Positions 33,558-41,613 of a DNA stretch of 64,000 nt are shown here, piece by piece (the stretch's first letter is position 1; each line of letters starts with the position of its first letter). A model generated the notes under the pieces. The model had not been told where the DNA came from. It saw only the letters and a program-made list of their open reading frames with translations, and made no database searches. The translations under genes were made by a program, and so were the position numbers. The stretch covers positions 186,001 to 250,000 of the forward strand of contig JAZUIY010000015.1 in NCBI GenBank assembly GCA_045642465.1. Direction: 5' to 3'. This DNA is from RUG420 sp045642465 (GTDB lineage Bacteria > Bacillota > Clostridia > Oscillospirales > Acutalibacteraceae).

Positions 33558-35630
33558 ATGAAAACCTATAGTTCGCAAAATATTCGGAATATTGCGGTAG
33601 CGGGTCATGCCGGCAGAGGGAAAACCTCTCTGTGTGAAGCTATGTTGTACTTGGCAGGTGCAACCGACCGTCTTGGCAAAATTGCAGACGGAACCACAGT
33701 AATGGACTATGACCCGGAAGAAAAGAAAAGACTTGCCAGCCTTCAAAGTGCAGTAGCAAGCCTCGAGTGGAACGACGTCAAAATTAATTTGATTGACACT
33801 CCTGGTCTTTTCGATTTCGCAGGCGGCCTTGCTGAAGGTGCCCGTGCAGCCGGTTGCATGCTGATTGTAACCGACGCTGAAAAAGCTAAATATGACGTTG
33901 GTGCAGAAAAGGCTTTCGCTGCAGCTGAAGACAGAAACCTTTCCAAGATTTTTGTAATCAACAAGACCGATGCAGAAAATGCAAACTTTGGTAACCTGTT
34001 TGAAGAATTGAAAGCAATTCACGGAAACAAACTTTGCCCGGTTGTTGTTCCTTACATTGAAGACAGCAAAATCAAGTGTCTCGTAAACTTCTCTCAGAAC
34101 AAGGCTTATGAATACAAGGACGGAAAAGCCATTGAAGTTGACATGCCAAGCTCCGACAAGTTGGATGCCATGCGTGACATGTTTAATGAAGCTGTTGCCA
34201 CCACCGATGATGATTTAATGGAAAAATACTTCAACGGTGAAGAATTTACCGAAGTAGAAGCACTGACCGGTTTGCTTGCCGGTGTTACCGATGGTTCTAT
34301 TTATCCGGTATACGCTTGCTCCGCATTGAAGTTGGAAGGCATTGACCTTCTCTTAAAGGGTCTGGTTAACTTGGGCCCGGCTGCTGCTTCCAAGACCGGC
34401 GAACTTGCTACCGATGAAGACGGAAATGAATTAAAGGTAGAATGTGACGCAAACGGTTCTCTTGCAGCAATTTGCTTTAAGACCGTAGCCGACCCGTTTG
34501 TTGGCAAACTGTCTTATATTAAAGTTATCTCCGGTAAAATCTCCGCAGATACCACCGCTTTGAACCCTCGCACCGGTGACACCGTGAAAATGGGTAAACT
34601 GATTGCTCCTCACGGCGGCAAGCAGGAAGACATTAAGGAAATCACCGCTGGAGACATTGGTATCATCACCAAGCTGGCTGACGTTAAGACCGGTGACACC
34701 CTTTGTGATCCAAAGAACGTTGTTATCCTCAAGGGCCTGAACCTTCCGAACCCATCCTTCACCACCGCAGTTTCTGCTAAGAAGAAGGGCGAAGATGAAA
34801 AGATTGCCCAGGGTCTCCTCCGTCTGGCTGAAGAAGATCCAACCATCCAGTTCTATACCAACAAGGAAACCAAAGAACAGATTCTTGCCGGTCTGGGTGA
34901 ACAGCATATGGATATCATTGAATCCAAACTGAAAGCAAAGTTTGGTGTTGAAATGAACATGGCAGCTCCGAAGGTTGCTTATAGAGAAGCTATCCGTAAG
35001 ACCGTTTCTGTACAGGGTAAGTTTAAGAAGCAGTCCGGTGGACACGGTCAGTACGGTGACGTTTGGATCCGCTTTGAACCGTGTGATGCAGAAGGCCTTG
35101 AATTTGCAGAAGAAGTATTTGGTGGTTCCGTACCTCGTAACTTCTTCCCGGCTGTTGAAAAGGGTCTCCAGGATTCCATTCAGCACGGTGTACTTGCCGG
35201 CTATCCAATGGTTGGCTTGAAGGCAGTTCTTTACGATGGTTCTTACCATCCGGTAGACTCCTCTGAAATGGCATTTAAGACCGCCGCTTCCTTCGCTTAT
35301 AAGGAAGGTATTCCAAAGGCCGGTCCAGTTATTTTGGAACCAATCGTTACTCTTACCGTTGACGTTCCTGACGACAACATGGGTGACATCATGGGCGACG
35401 TAACCAAGCGTCGTGGTCGTGTTCTTGGTATGGAACCAATTGACGGCCGTCCTGGCATGCAGCAGTTGGTAGCAGAAGTTCCAGATGCAGAACTCGCTGA
35501 CTTCCCAACTGTACTTCGCTCCACCACCAAGGGCAAGGGTTCTTTCACCAAGGAATTTGCCCGCTATGAAGATGCACCTCAGATGGTAGCAGAAAAGATT
35601 ATTGCAGAAGCTAAGGCTGAAGAAGCATAA
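33558..35630 (+). CDS. Elongation factor G-like GTPase (EF-G2 type)
   Basis: 690 aa, all five EF-G domains. G1 GHAGRGKT is at 16-23, G3 DTPGL at 80-84 and NKTD at 135-138. In canonical EF-G the G3 motif is DTPGH, and its His positions the water for GTP hydrolysis; here it is Leu. EF-G-like paralogues with altered G3 are known, and their role (translocation backup, stress) is poorly defined. It has AAGGAGG ahead of ATG 33558, its own promoter and a terminator. The true EF-G (with rpsL/rpsG/tuf) is not in this window. Confidence 0.92.
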   Translation: MKTYSSQNIRNIAVAGHAGRGKTSLCEAMLYLAGATDRLGKIADGTTVMDYDPEEKKRLASLQSAVASLEWNDVKINLIDTPGLFDFAGGLAEGARAAGCMLIVTDAEKAKYDVGAEKAFAAAEDRNLSKIFVINKTDAENANFGNLFEELKAIHGNKLCPVVVPYIEDSKIKCLVNFSQNKAYEYKDGKAIEVDMPSSDKLDAMRDMFNEAVATTDDDLMEKYFNGEEFTEVEALTGLLAGVTDGSIYPVYACSALKLEGIDLLLKGLVNLGPAAASKTGELATDEDGNELKVECDANGSLAAICFKTVADPFVGKLSYIKVISGKISADTTALNPRTGDTVKMGKLIAPHGGKQEDIKEITAGDIGIITKLADVKTGDTLCDPKNVVILKGLNLPNPSFTTAVSAKKKGEDEKIAQGLLRLAEEDPTIQFYTNKETKEQILAGLGEQHMDIIESKLKAKFGVEMNMAAPKVAYREAIRKTVSVQGKFKKQSGGHGQYGDVWIRFEPCDAEGLEFAEEVFGGSVPRNFFPAVEKGLQDSIQHGVLAGYPMVGLKAVLYDGSYHPVDSSEMAFKTAASFAYKEGIPKAGPVILEPIVTLTVDVPDDNMGDIMGDVTKRRGRVLGMEPIDGRPGMQQLVAEVPDAELADFPTVLRSTTKGKGSFTKEFARYEDAPQMVAEKIIAEAKAEEA

Positions 35631-35659
35631 TCTATAATCTATTGGAGATTTTTTGAATA

Positions 35660-35694
35660 AAAAAGGCCACCTCGAAAGAGGTGGCCTTTTTATT
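35660..35694. terminator. Bidirectional intrinsic terminator
   Basis: Stem AAAAGGCCACCTC / GAGGTGGCCTTTT with a GAAA loop, A-run before and T-run after. It can end both the EF-G-like gene (+) and the convergent FliB-like gene (-). Confidence 0.9.
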
Positions 35695-35710
35695 TTGTTT
35701 GGTTGCCGAA

Positions 35711-36478
35711 TTAGGAATTCTTAAGGATGGTAAGATTCTTCGGCGAACGCTCAATGTTATTGGAGAAAACATGAGCCAAATCAATCATGTCATAGACGGT
35801 AACTGGGTGGCCCCGCTTGGACCAACGGGCAAAGCACATGAGGTAAAGGAACTTCAAACTGCGCAATGTCAGGACCCGTTCCATGGAAAGGTCTCCATCC
35901 CGATACGCATCTAGTGTGTAACGGAAGAAGAAGTATGCACCTAACTTACGGAACCAGCGCTCCAACTGATCTGCCTGCTGTTCTTTGAACAACAGTTCAG
36001 CAGAGTGATAATCCGGTCGGGACAAAAGCAGCTTCACAGCGTGGACTGCTTTGGCCCAGTCTTCGGTTTGTACTTCCAAGGAATCCATCAATTCCCAAAG
36101 TTCATTTGGGGTTTCTTCAATGGCAAAGAGGTCATCCAACGGGCTGTTTGGATCAAGTGCGGTAGCAACCAACTGGTCACGGAGCATGCGGTACATATCC
36201 AGCAGTTCATCCCCGGTGCTTCCGGGTTCTGAAGAGACGGTTGTCATGTCGAGACCCGGTGCAAAAAACAGGTTGCCCACTTCCATGCAGGAAAGGCTTA
36301 AGTCCTTTTGCAAATAGTCTCCTATTTTGTGCTCGGAATACGGATAGTCCGAAACGGTGCGAACGTGGTCTGCTTCAGCAGTACCTTCTGCTTCGCCGGG
36401 ACAATAATATTCTAAACAGCGGTCACCGGCGCAGGTGAAGTTTTCTAAAAACTTTGGATATTCGGTCACGGGGGTCAT
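35711..36478 (-). CDS. Degenerate FliB-like protein (lysine-N-methylase homologue lacking the cysteine-rich segment)
   Basis: 255 aa, related to the 330-aa protein at 38134-39126 (shared DYLQ-DLSLSC near residues 56-66, late FxKL-YxxFRY and LMCFARW). The N-terminal cysteines are reduced to C16, C21 and C26 with no CC pair, and the ~65 residues that in the paralogue hold CPFL, CDI and CRTC are missing. It probably cannot bind the metal centre expected of FliB. It starts 27 bp after the AGCS symporter stop, so both are likely one mRNA. Function unknown; the reading frame is intact. Confidence 0.7.
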   Translation of the reverse strand: MTPVTEYPKFLENFTCAGDRCLEYYCPGEAEGTAEADHVRTVSDYPYSEHKIGDYLQKDLSLSCMEVGNLFFAPGLDMTTVSSEPGSTGDELLDMYRMLRDQLVATALDPNSPLDDLFAIEETPNELWELMDSLEVQTEDWAKAVHAVKLLLSRPDYHSAELLFKEQQADQLERWFRKLGAYFFFRYTLDAYRDGDLSMERVLTLRSLKFLYLMCFARWSKRGHPVTVYDMIDLAHVFSNNIERSPKNLTILKNS

Positions 36479-36505
36479 CTCAATTCTATGAGGGTTTTCT
36501 TTTGA

Positions 36506-37993
36506 TTATTTGTTGTCTTCTGCAATTTCAGCCTGCAGTTTTGCAAAGGTTTCGTCGTCGGTTTCCAATGGGTCCAGACCTGCTTTGCGCTTGGCAAAGT
36601 ACATCTTGGTTTCCTTGGCAACGACACCACTCAGTGCAAAGAGGGCAATCATATTAGGAATTGCCATGAGGCCGTTGAAGATATCGGCCATAGTCCATAC
36701 AGCAGAAACGGTAAGGAATGGGCCTACAAATACCATAGCAATAAATGCCCAACGGAAGGCAAGAATCAACTTGTGGTTGTTGTGGGAGAGGTATTCTAAG
36801 CAACGTTCGCTGTAGAAGTCCCATCCCAAAATGGTGGTAAATGCAAAGAATGCAAGGCATACCATCAACAGGAAGCGAGCAACGCTGTCAGAGAATGGCA
36901 GGCCGGTTGCAAATGCATAGGACGTAACATCTACGCCTTCCATACCCATCTTGGTTGCAGTGTCCCAAGCACCGGTAACAACAACAGTCAAACCGGTTGC
37001 AAGACAGATAATGAAGGTATCCAGGAATACGCCGGTCATGGAAACCAGACCCTGACGAACCGGATCCTTGGTCTGAGCTGCAGCAGCTGCAATTGGAGCA
37101 GAACCGAGGCCGGCTTCGTTGGAGAAGATACCACGGGCAACGCCCTTCTGCATAGCAAGGAACATGGTTCCCATCCAGCCGCCGATGGCAGCCTTTGGAG
37201 CAAATGCAGATTTTACAATCAGTACAATAGCGGCAGGAATCTTGTCAATGTTGGTAATTAAGAGAATCAAAACAACAAGGACATAAAGAACACCCATGAA
37301 AGGTACAACGAGTTCAGCTACTTTGGAAATACGCTTTGCACCGCCAATGAGGATGAGCATAACCAAAATAGAGAATACAATAGCGGTAATAATGGTTGCC
37401 CAGGAGTAGTCACCCAGCGCGCCAAGCGTTACAGCGTGAACGGTGTTTGGATCAAAGAAGCCCTTTACGGCAGAAGCAATACCGTTAATCTGAGTAACGG
37501 TACCAATGCCCATTAAGCCGGCAAGGATTCCAAATACGGCAAACAGCTTTGCAAGCCATTTCCATTTTTCACCCATACCTTTTTCAATGTAAAGGAATGG
37601 CCCGCCTAAGCTATGGCCGTCTTCGTCTACGGTACGGTATTTAACAGCCAGTAAGGCTTCGGAATACTTGGTTGCCATGCCCAAGAAGGCGGCAAACAGC
37701 ATCCAGAACAGAGCACCAGGGCCACCCACACAGATGGCAGTGGTTACACCGACAATGTTACCGGTACCAATGGTAGCGGAAAGAGCAGTGCAAAGGGCGC
37801 CGAAGCTGGAAAGTTCACCCTTACCGTTATCTTCGTTCTGCACCATCCACTTTAATGCCAGTGGAAGTTTGTGAATCTGAAGAGCGCCGACACGGATGGT
37901 TAACCAAAGGCCACCACAGAGGATGAGCAGCATGAGGGGGATGCCCCAGACAAAATCGTCAATTTTGCCGAGGATCATGTTAAAAGTCTCCAT
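36506..37993 (-). CDS. Alanine/glycine:cation symporter (AGCS family)
   Basis: 495 aa, about 10-11 hydrophobic helices. Family features include SSFGALCTALSATIGTGNIVGV (split at about residues 63-84), GGPGALFWM, and the late NEAGLGSAPIAAAAA. It imports alanine or glycine with Na+ or H+. ATG 37993 has AGGAG 10 bp upstream; the codon before it (TTG) is not the start. A TATAAT-like -10 lies at 38027-38032 on the minus strand without a clear -35. The FliB-like gene follows in the same direction. Confidence 0.94.
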   Translation of the reverse strand: METFNMILGKIDDFVWGIPLMLLILCGGLWLTIRVGALQIHKLPLALKWMVQNEDNGKGELSSFGALCTALSATIGTGNIVGVTTAICVGGPGALFWMLFAAFLGMATKYSEALLAVKYRTVDEDGHSLGGPFLYIEKGMGEKWKWLAKLFAVFGILAGLMGIGTVTQINGIASAVKGFFDPNTVHAVTLGALGDYSWATIITAIVFSILVMLILIGGAKRISKVAELVVPFMGVLYVLVVLILLITNIDKIPAAIVLIVKSAFAPKAAIGGWMGTMFLAMQKGVARGIFSNEAGLGSAPIAAAAAQTKDPVRQGLVSMTGVFLDTFIICLATGLTVVVTGAWDTATKMGMEGVDVTSYAFATGLPFSDSVARFLLMVCLAFFAFTTILGWDFYSERCLEYLSHNNHKLILAFRWAFIAMVFVGPFLTVSAVWTMADIFNGLMAIPNMIALFALSGVVAKETKMYFAKRKAGLDPLETDDETFAKLQAEIAEDNK

Positions 37994-38059
37994 CAAGTTT
38001 CAACTCCTATATAAAAGTATGGATTTATTATACCCAAACAAAAGACTTTAGCAAAGTAA

Positions 38060-38084
38060 AGAGCCTCCAAATTTTGGAGGCTCT
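38060..38084 (-). terminator. Hairpin downstream of the second FliB-like gene
   Basis: AGAGCCTCC / GGAGGCTCT with an AAATTTT loop region. On the minus strand it is followed by TTTACTTT, a weak T-run. It may end the pepD/FliB-like unit. Confidence 0.55.
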
Positions 38085-38133
38085 GAGAATGGATATTATA
38101 CAGTTTTGTCAATTGCCGTTGGGCAATGGGGTC

Positions 38134-39126
38134 TTATAAGCCTTTCATGGCCAAAATATTCACGTCGTCGTGTTCCACTTCTTTGGAATAGGCGTGGCAA
38201 GCCACCTTGAAATCTTCGTTGGTCAAAGGCGATTTGGTTTCTTCCCAACGGGCAAAGCAGAGCAAAGAAAGCAACTGCATACTGCGGAGCACCATGCGGA
38301 GGCCATAAATTGGGGAACCGTCATAGTAGGCATCTGGGAAGTAGCGGAACGCAAGATACATGCTAAGCTTTTCAAAGTTTCGCTCTAAAATGGAAGCGTT
38401 TTCTGCTAGGTACTCTTTGCGGCAGGCCTCGTCCATGTAATGGGCGAGGGAACTACGCATGGCCTGCATGTGGTGCTCCCATCGGTCATCCAGTTTGTCT
38501 ACGTCCCGCAGCAGGGAGAGCAATTGCTCCGGCGTTTCGTGAGGGAGGGTGTGGCCTCCTAAGACGTAACGTTCCATTTCTGCTAAGCGTTCCGGCAGGG
38601 CAAGGGAATGGTCACCGAGGATGGCGAGACAATGGTCTCGGCAATCCAGGCAGGTGACGAATTCCTCGTCATCTAAGTAAGACTCCGTCAGGTAAGCCGG
38701 GGTTTCGGTTTCTTCCCGCATGACCGCAAAGGTCAGGTCATCTTGGAAGAACAGCCGTGCGGCTTCCGGACAAGACAGAGACAAGTCATGCTGGAGATAG
38801 TCGGCCACTTCCACCACGAAACGGGGATGTTCCGTGCAAGTGCGGCAGATGCGGGACTCGCCTAAGTTAATGATGATGTCACAGAGGTTATCCTCATTTA
38901 AAAATGGGCACCGCCCGTTGTCTCTCAGCGGGAAGATGTAATCTCCTTCCGGGGTTTCTTTGATGTGGGAACGAATTACATCGCCAAAAGGAGCGGGGGC
39001 AATTTCCTGGTAGTAATAGAGGGCGTCCTCGTCTAGGTCCACTTCCCAGCCGGCGCAGCAGGTTTCGGTGCAGTCTCCGGCAATGCAGTGGAAGTCTTTA
39101 TAGTAATTTGGATAGTCTTTGATCAT
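38134..39126 (-). CDS. FliB-like protein (flagellin lysine-N-methylase homologue)
   Basis: 330 aa. The N-terminal cysteines C14, C19, C23, C24 (FHCIAGDCTETCCAGW) and the later RCPFL, CDI, CRTC and LSCPEA match the Cys-rich pattern of FliB, the enzyme that methylates flagellin lysines in Salmonella. No flagellar gene is in the window, so the name describes similarity only; homologues are common in non-motile Clostridia. It begins 7 bp after the pepD stop, in the same operon. Confidence 0.82.
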   Translation of the reverse strand: MIKDYPNYYKDFHCIAGDCTETCCAGWEVDLDEDALYYYQEIAPAPFGDVIRSHIKETPEGDYIFPLRDNGRCPFLNEDNLCDIIINLGESRICRTCTEHPRFVVEVADYLQHDLSLSCPEAARLFFQDDLTFAVMREETETPAYLTESYLDDEEFVTCLDCRDHCLAILGDHSLALPERLAEMERYVLGGHTLPHETPEQLLSLLRDVDKLDDRWEHHMQAMRSSLAHYMDEACRKEYLAENASILERNFEKLSMYLAFRYFPDAYYDGSPIYGLRMVLRSMQLLSLLCFARWEETKSPLTNEDFKVACHAYSKEVEHDDVNILAMKGL

Positions 39127-39133
39127 GGGAACC

Positions 39134-40591
39134 TCACTTTGTCAGGCTGGAAATGACATCCAATAACAGGTCGTAGGTGCGGTCCAAAGAGGCAATTTCC
39201 ATGCGTTCGTTCGGCGTGTGTACGTCAATGAGGGTTGGCCCAATGGAAATAGCATCCAGTTCCGGAAGGGCAGCCACCAAAAGGCCGGTTTCCAGTCCGG
39301 CGTGCATGGCTTCTACCCGCATTTCTGCGCCGTAAAGCTTGCGATAGGAGGCCAAAATGGTTTCCCGGATAGGGGAGTCCTCTTTGTAAGCCCAGCCAGG
39401 GTAGGTGCTGACAATTTTGTCTTCAAAGCCGTAGGCTTCTGCGGAAGCGTGGATTCGCTGCATGGTGTAGAGCCACATGGATTCCATGGAACTGCGGGCA
39501 AGGCAAACGAAAGAAGCACCTTCTTCGTCGGTGCGGACCAGGCCAATATTGTTGGAAGCAATAATGAAGTTGTTGCGGGGGTCACGCTTGATGACGCCGT
39601 CCGGTGTGGTAAAGATGGCCTTGATAAAGTCCAGGCTCTTTTCATGGGAGAAGGCTTTTACGTCTACATCTTCCATGTAAGAAACGTTAAATTTGAAGTC
39701 TGGTTCTACCGGATCAATTTCCTGGTGGAAATTCGTACGCATTTCTTCCAGCAAGTTCATGGCAAGATCTGCTGCGGTAGAGGTGTGGTAGAGAATGGAT
39801 GCATCACAGTCTCTTGGAATGGCGTTGTCTAACGAACCGCCGTTAAAGTTTACAATTTGGGCATAGCCATCGGCGGAAAGCAGGGTCAGCAGGGTCCGGG
39901 CCATCAGCACGTTGGCATTGGTGTGTCCCAAATGGATTTCTACGCCGGAATGGCCGCCCAGTAAGCCTTCCATATGAATGTTGATGAGGAAGCCCCGGCC
40001 GAAATGCCGCTTCATCGGACGGCTGATTTCGTAGCGGACACCGCCGGCAGAGCTGACGGTGGCAACCCCTTCTTCTTCGGAGTCTAAGTTAATGAGGGCG
40101 TTACCGGTAATCCAGGTAGGTGGAATCCAGTCTGCCCCCAGCAGGCCAATTTCTTCACTGACGGTGAAGACGCATTCCAGTGGTGGATGGGGCAGGTCAT
40201 CATCATCTAATACGGCCAACATCAGGGCAACTGCAACACCGTCGTCTGCACCCAAAGTGGTGCCGTTGGCAGTGAGAAATCCATCTTCTACCAGGAGTTC
40301 AATGCCTTGGGTAATGAAGTCGTGGGCAGAACCTGGCAGTTTTTCACAGACCATATCCATATGGCCTTGTAGGGTAAGCCTTGGTTTGTCCTCTGCGCCC
40401 TTGGTGGCGTCTTTTCGGATGACGACGTTAAAGTGGTCGTCCTGCAAGACTTCTAGGTCACGGGCCTTTGCAAAGGAAACCAGGAAGTTGCTAATTTCTT
40501 CTTCGTTGCCGGATCCTCTTGGGATGGCGCTGATTTCTTCAAAGAAATGAAGCACCTTGTCAGAAGAGTAGCCGTTGAGCTGATATTCCAT
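39134..40591 (-). CDS. pepD: Aminoacyl-histidine dipeptidase (M20C, PepD)
   Basis: 485 aa. Motifs: LQGHMDMVCEK (metal His/Asp), TLGADDGV (bridging Asp), FTVSEEIGLLGA (catalytic Glu pair), and late HAGLETGLL. M20C enzymes hydrolyse Xaa-His and other dipeptides in the cytoplasm, feeding amino acids to the cell. AGAGGAC precedes ATG 40591. The gene is downstream of a purC terminator and is followed at 7 bp by the FliB-like gene. Confidence 0.95.
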   Translation of the reverse strand: MEYQLNGYSSDKVLHFFEEISAIPRGSGNEEEISNFLVSFAKARDLEVLQDDHFNVVIRKDATKGAEDKPRLTLQGHMDMVCEKLPGSAHDFITQGIELLVEDGFLTANGTTLGADDGVAVALMLAVLDDDDLPHPPLECVFTVSEEIGLLGADWIPPTWITGNALINLDSEEEGVATVSSAGGVRYEISRPMKRHFGRGFLINIHMEGLLGGHSGVEIHLGHTNANVLMARTLLTLLSADGYAQIVNFNGGSLDNAIPRDCDASILYHTSTAADLAMNLLEEMRTNFHQEIDPVEPDFKFNVSYMEDVDVKAFSHEKSLDFIKAIFTTPDGVIKRDPRNNFIIASNNIGLVRTDEEGASFVCLARSSMESMWLYTMQRIHASAEAYGFEDKIVSTYPGWAYKEDSPIRETILASYRKLYGAEMRVEAMHAGLETGLLVAALPELDAISIGPTLIDVHTPNERMEIASLDRTYDLLLDVISSLTK

Positions 40592-40617
40592 AATGGGTCC
40601 TCTGTCTTTCGGGTAAA

Positions 40618-40652
40618 ATTACAAAAAGCCGCTGCGTTGGTTGCAGCGGCTT
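40618..40652 (-). terminator. Intrinsic terminator after purC
   Basis: Stem AAGCCGCTGC / GCAGCGGCTT with a 7-nt loop; on the minus strand it ends GGCTTTTTGT. pepD begins about 27 bp further, again with no space for a full promoter. Confidence 0.85.
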
Positions 40653-40663
40653 GTCTTTTTGAA

Positions 40664-41524
40664 TTAAAGGTCTTCGCCGGTAAGGAGCTTGTAACCTTCC
40701 AGATACTTGGCAATGGTCTTGTCAGCAATATCTTCCGGAAGAGTCCAGTTGTGACCTTCGTTGTTTTTCAGCCAGTCGCGGGCAATCTGCTTGTCAAAGG
40801 ATGGCTGGCCGTGACCCGGTTCATAACCTTCCAATGGCCAGAAACGGGAGCTGTCTGGGGTAAGCATTTCGTCACCCAGAACCACGTTGCCGTTTTCATC
40901 CAGACCAAATTCAAACTTGGTGTCGGCAATGATGATGCCCTTGGAGTAAGCGTAGTCTGCACATTTTTTGTAGAGGGCAATGGTAAGATCTTTCAACTGC
41001 TTAGCGTAGAATTCGCCCTTACCAGGATAGTATTTTTCCAGATGATCAATGCTCTGTTCGTAAGAGATGTTTTCATCGTGATCCCCAAGGTCTGCCTTGG
41101 TGGATGGAGTGTAAATTGGTTCCGGCAGTTTGTCGGATTCCTTCAGGCCTTCCGGCAGTTTGATACCGCAAACAGTGCCGTTTTCTTTATAACTAGCCCA
41201 ACCGCTGCCGGTGATGTAACCGCGGACAATGCATTCTACAGGAAGCATTTCCAACTTCTTGCACATCATAGAGTTGCCGTCAAACTGTGGCTGCTGGAAG
41301 AATTCCGGCATGTCCTTTACGTCAACGCTGAGCATGTGGTTTGGAACCAGATCCTGGGTCATGTCGAACCAGAATTTAGACATCTGGGTCAGCACGGTAC
41401 CCTTTTTGGTAATGATGTTGTTGAGAATAACGTCAAAGCAGGAAATACGGTCGGTAGCTACCATAATGAGGCTGTCGCCGTTGTCGTAAATTTCCCGAAC
41501 TTTACCTTCTTTAATTGGCTTCAT
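40664..41524 (-). CDS. purC: Phosphoribosylaminoimidazole-succinocarboxamide synthase
   Basis: 286 aa (the longer PurC type). It joins CAIR and aspartate in purine synthesis. Visible: IKEGKVREIYD at the N-terminus, ATDRISCFDV, VECIVRGYITGSGW and ADTKFEFG. No other pur gene is nearby, so it is scattered from the pathway in this genome. It has GGAGGG ahead of ATG 41524 and its own promoter candidate; no purine riboswitch is apparent in the 90-bp leader. Confidence 0.97.
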   Translation of the reverse strand: MKPIKEGKVREIYDNGDSLIMVATDRISCFDVILNNIITKKGTVLTQMSKFWFDMTQDLVPNHMLSVDVKDMPEFFQQPQFDGNSMMCKKLEMLPVECIVRGYITGSGWASYKENGTVCGIKLPEGLKESDKLPEPIYTPSTKADLGDHDENISYEQSIDHLEKYYPGKGEFYAKQLKDLTIALYKKCADYAYSKGIIIADTKFEFGLDENGNVVLGDEMLTPDSSRFWPLEGYEPGHGQPSFDKQIARDWLKNNEGHNWTLPEDIADKTIAKYLEGYKLLTGEDL

Positions 41525-41554
41525 GATACTTTCCCTCCGAAATGTGATGAATAT

Positions 41555-41583
41555 AATATACTCTTAAACCGGTGGTTTTGGAA
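41555..41583 (-). promoter_or_regulatory. Weak promoter candidate for purC
   Basis: On the minus strand TTCCAA (41583-41578), 17-bp spacer, TATATT (41560-41555), about 30 bp before the purC ATG. Confidence 0.4.
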
Positions 41584-41613
41584 TGGTCAGGTTAGCAAAA
41601 ATATGCCCTGTTC

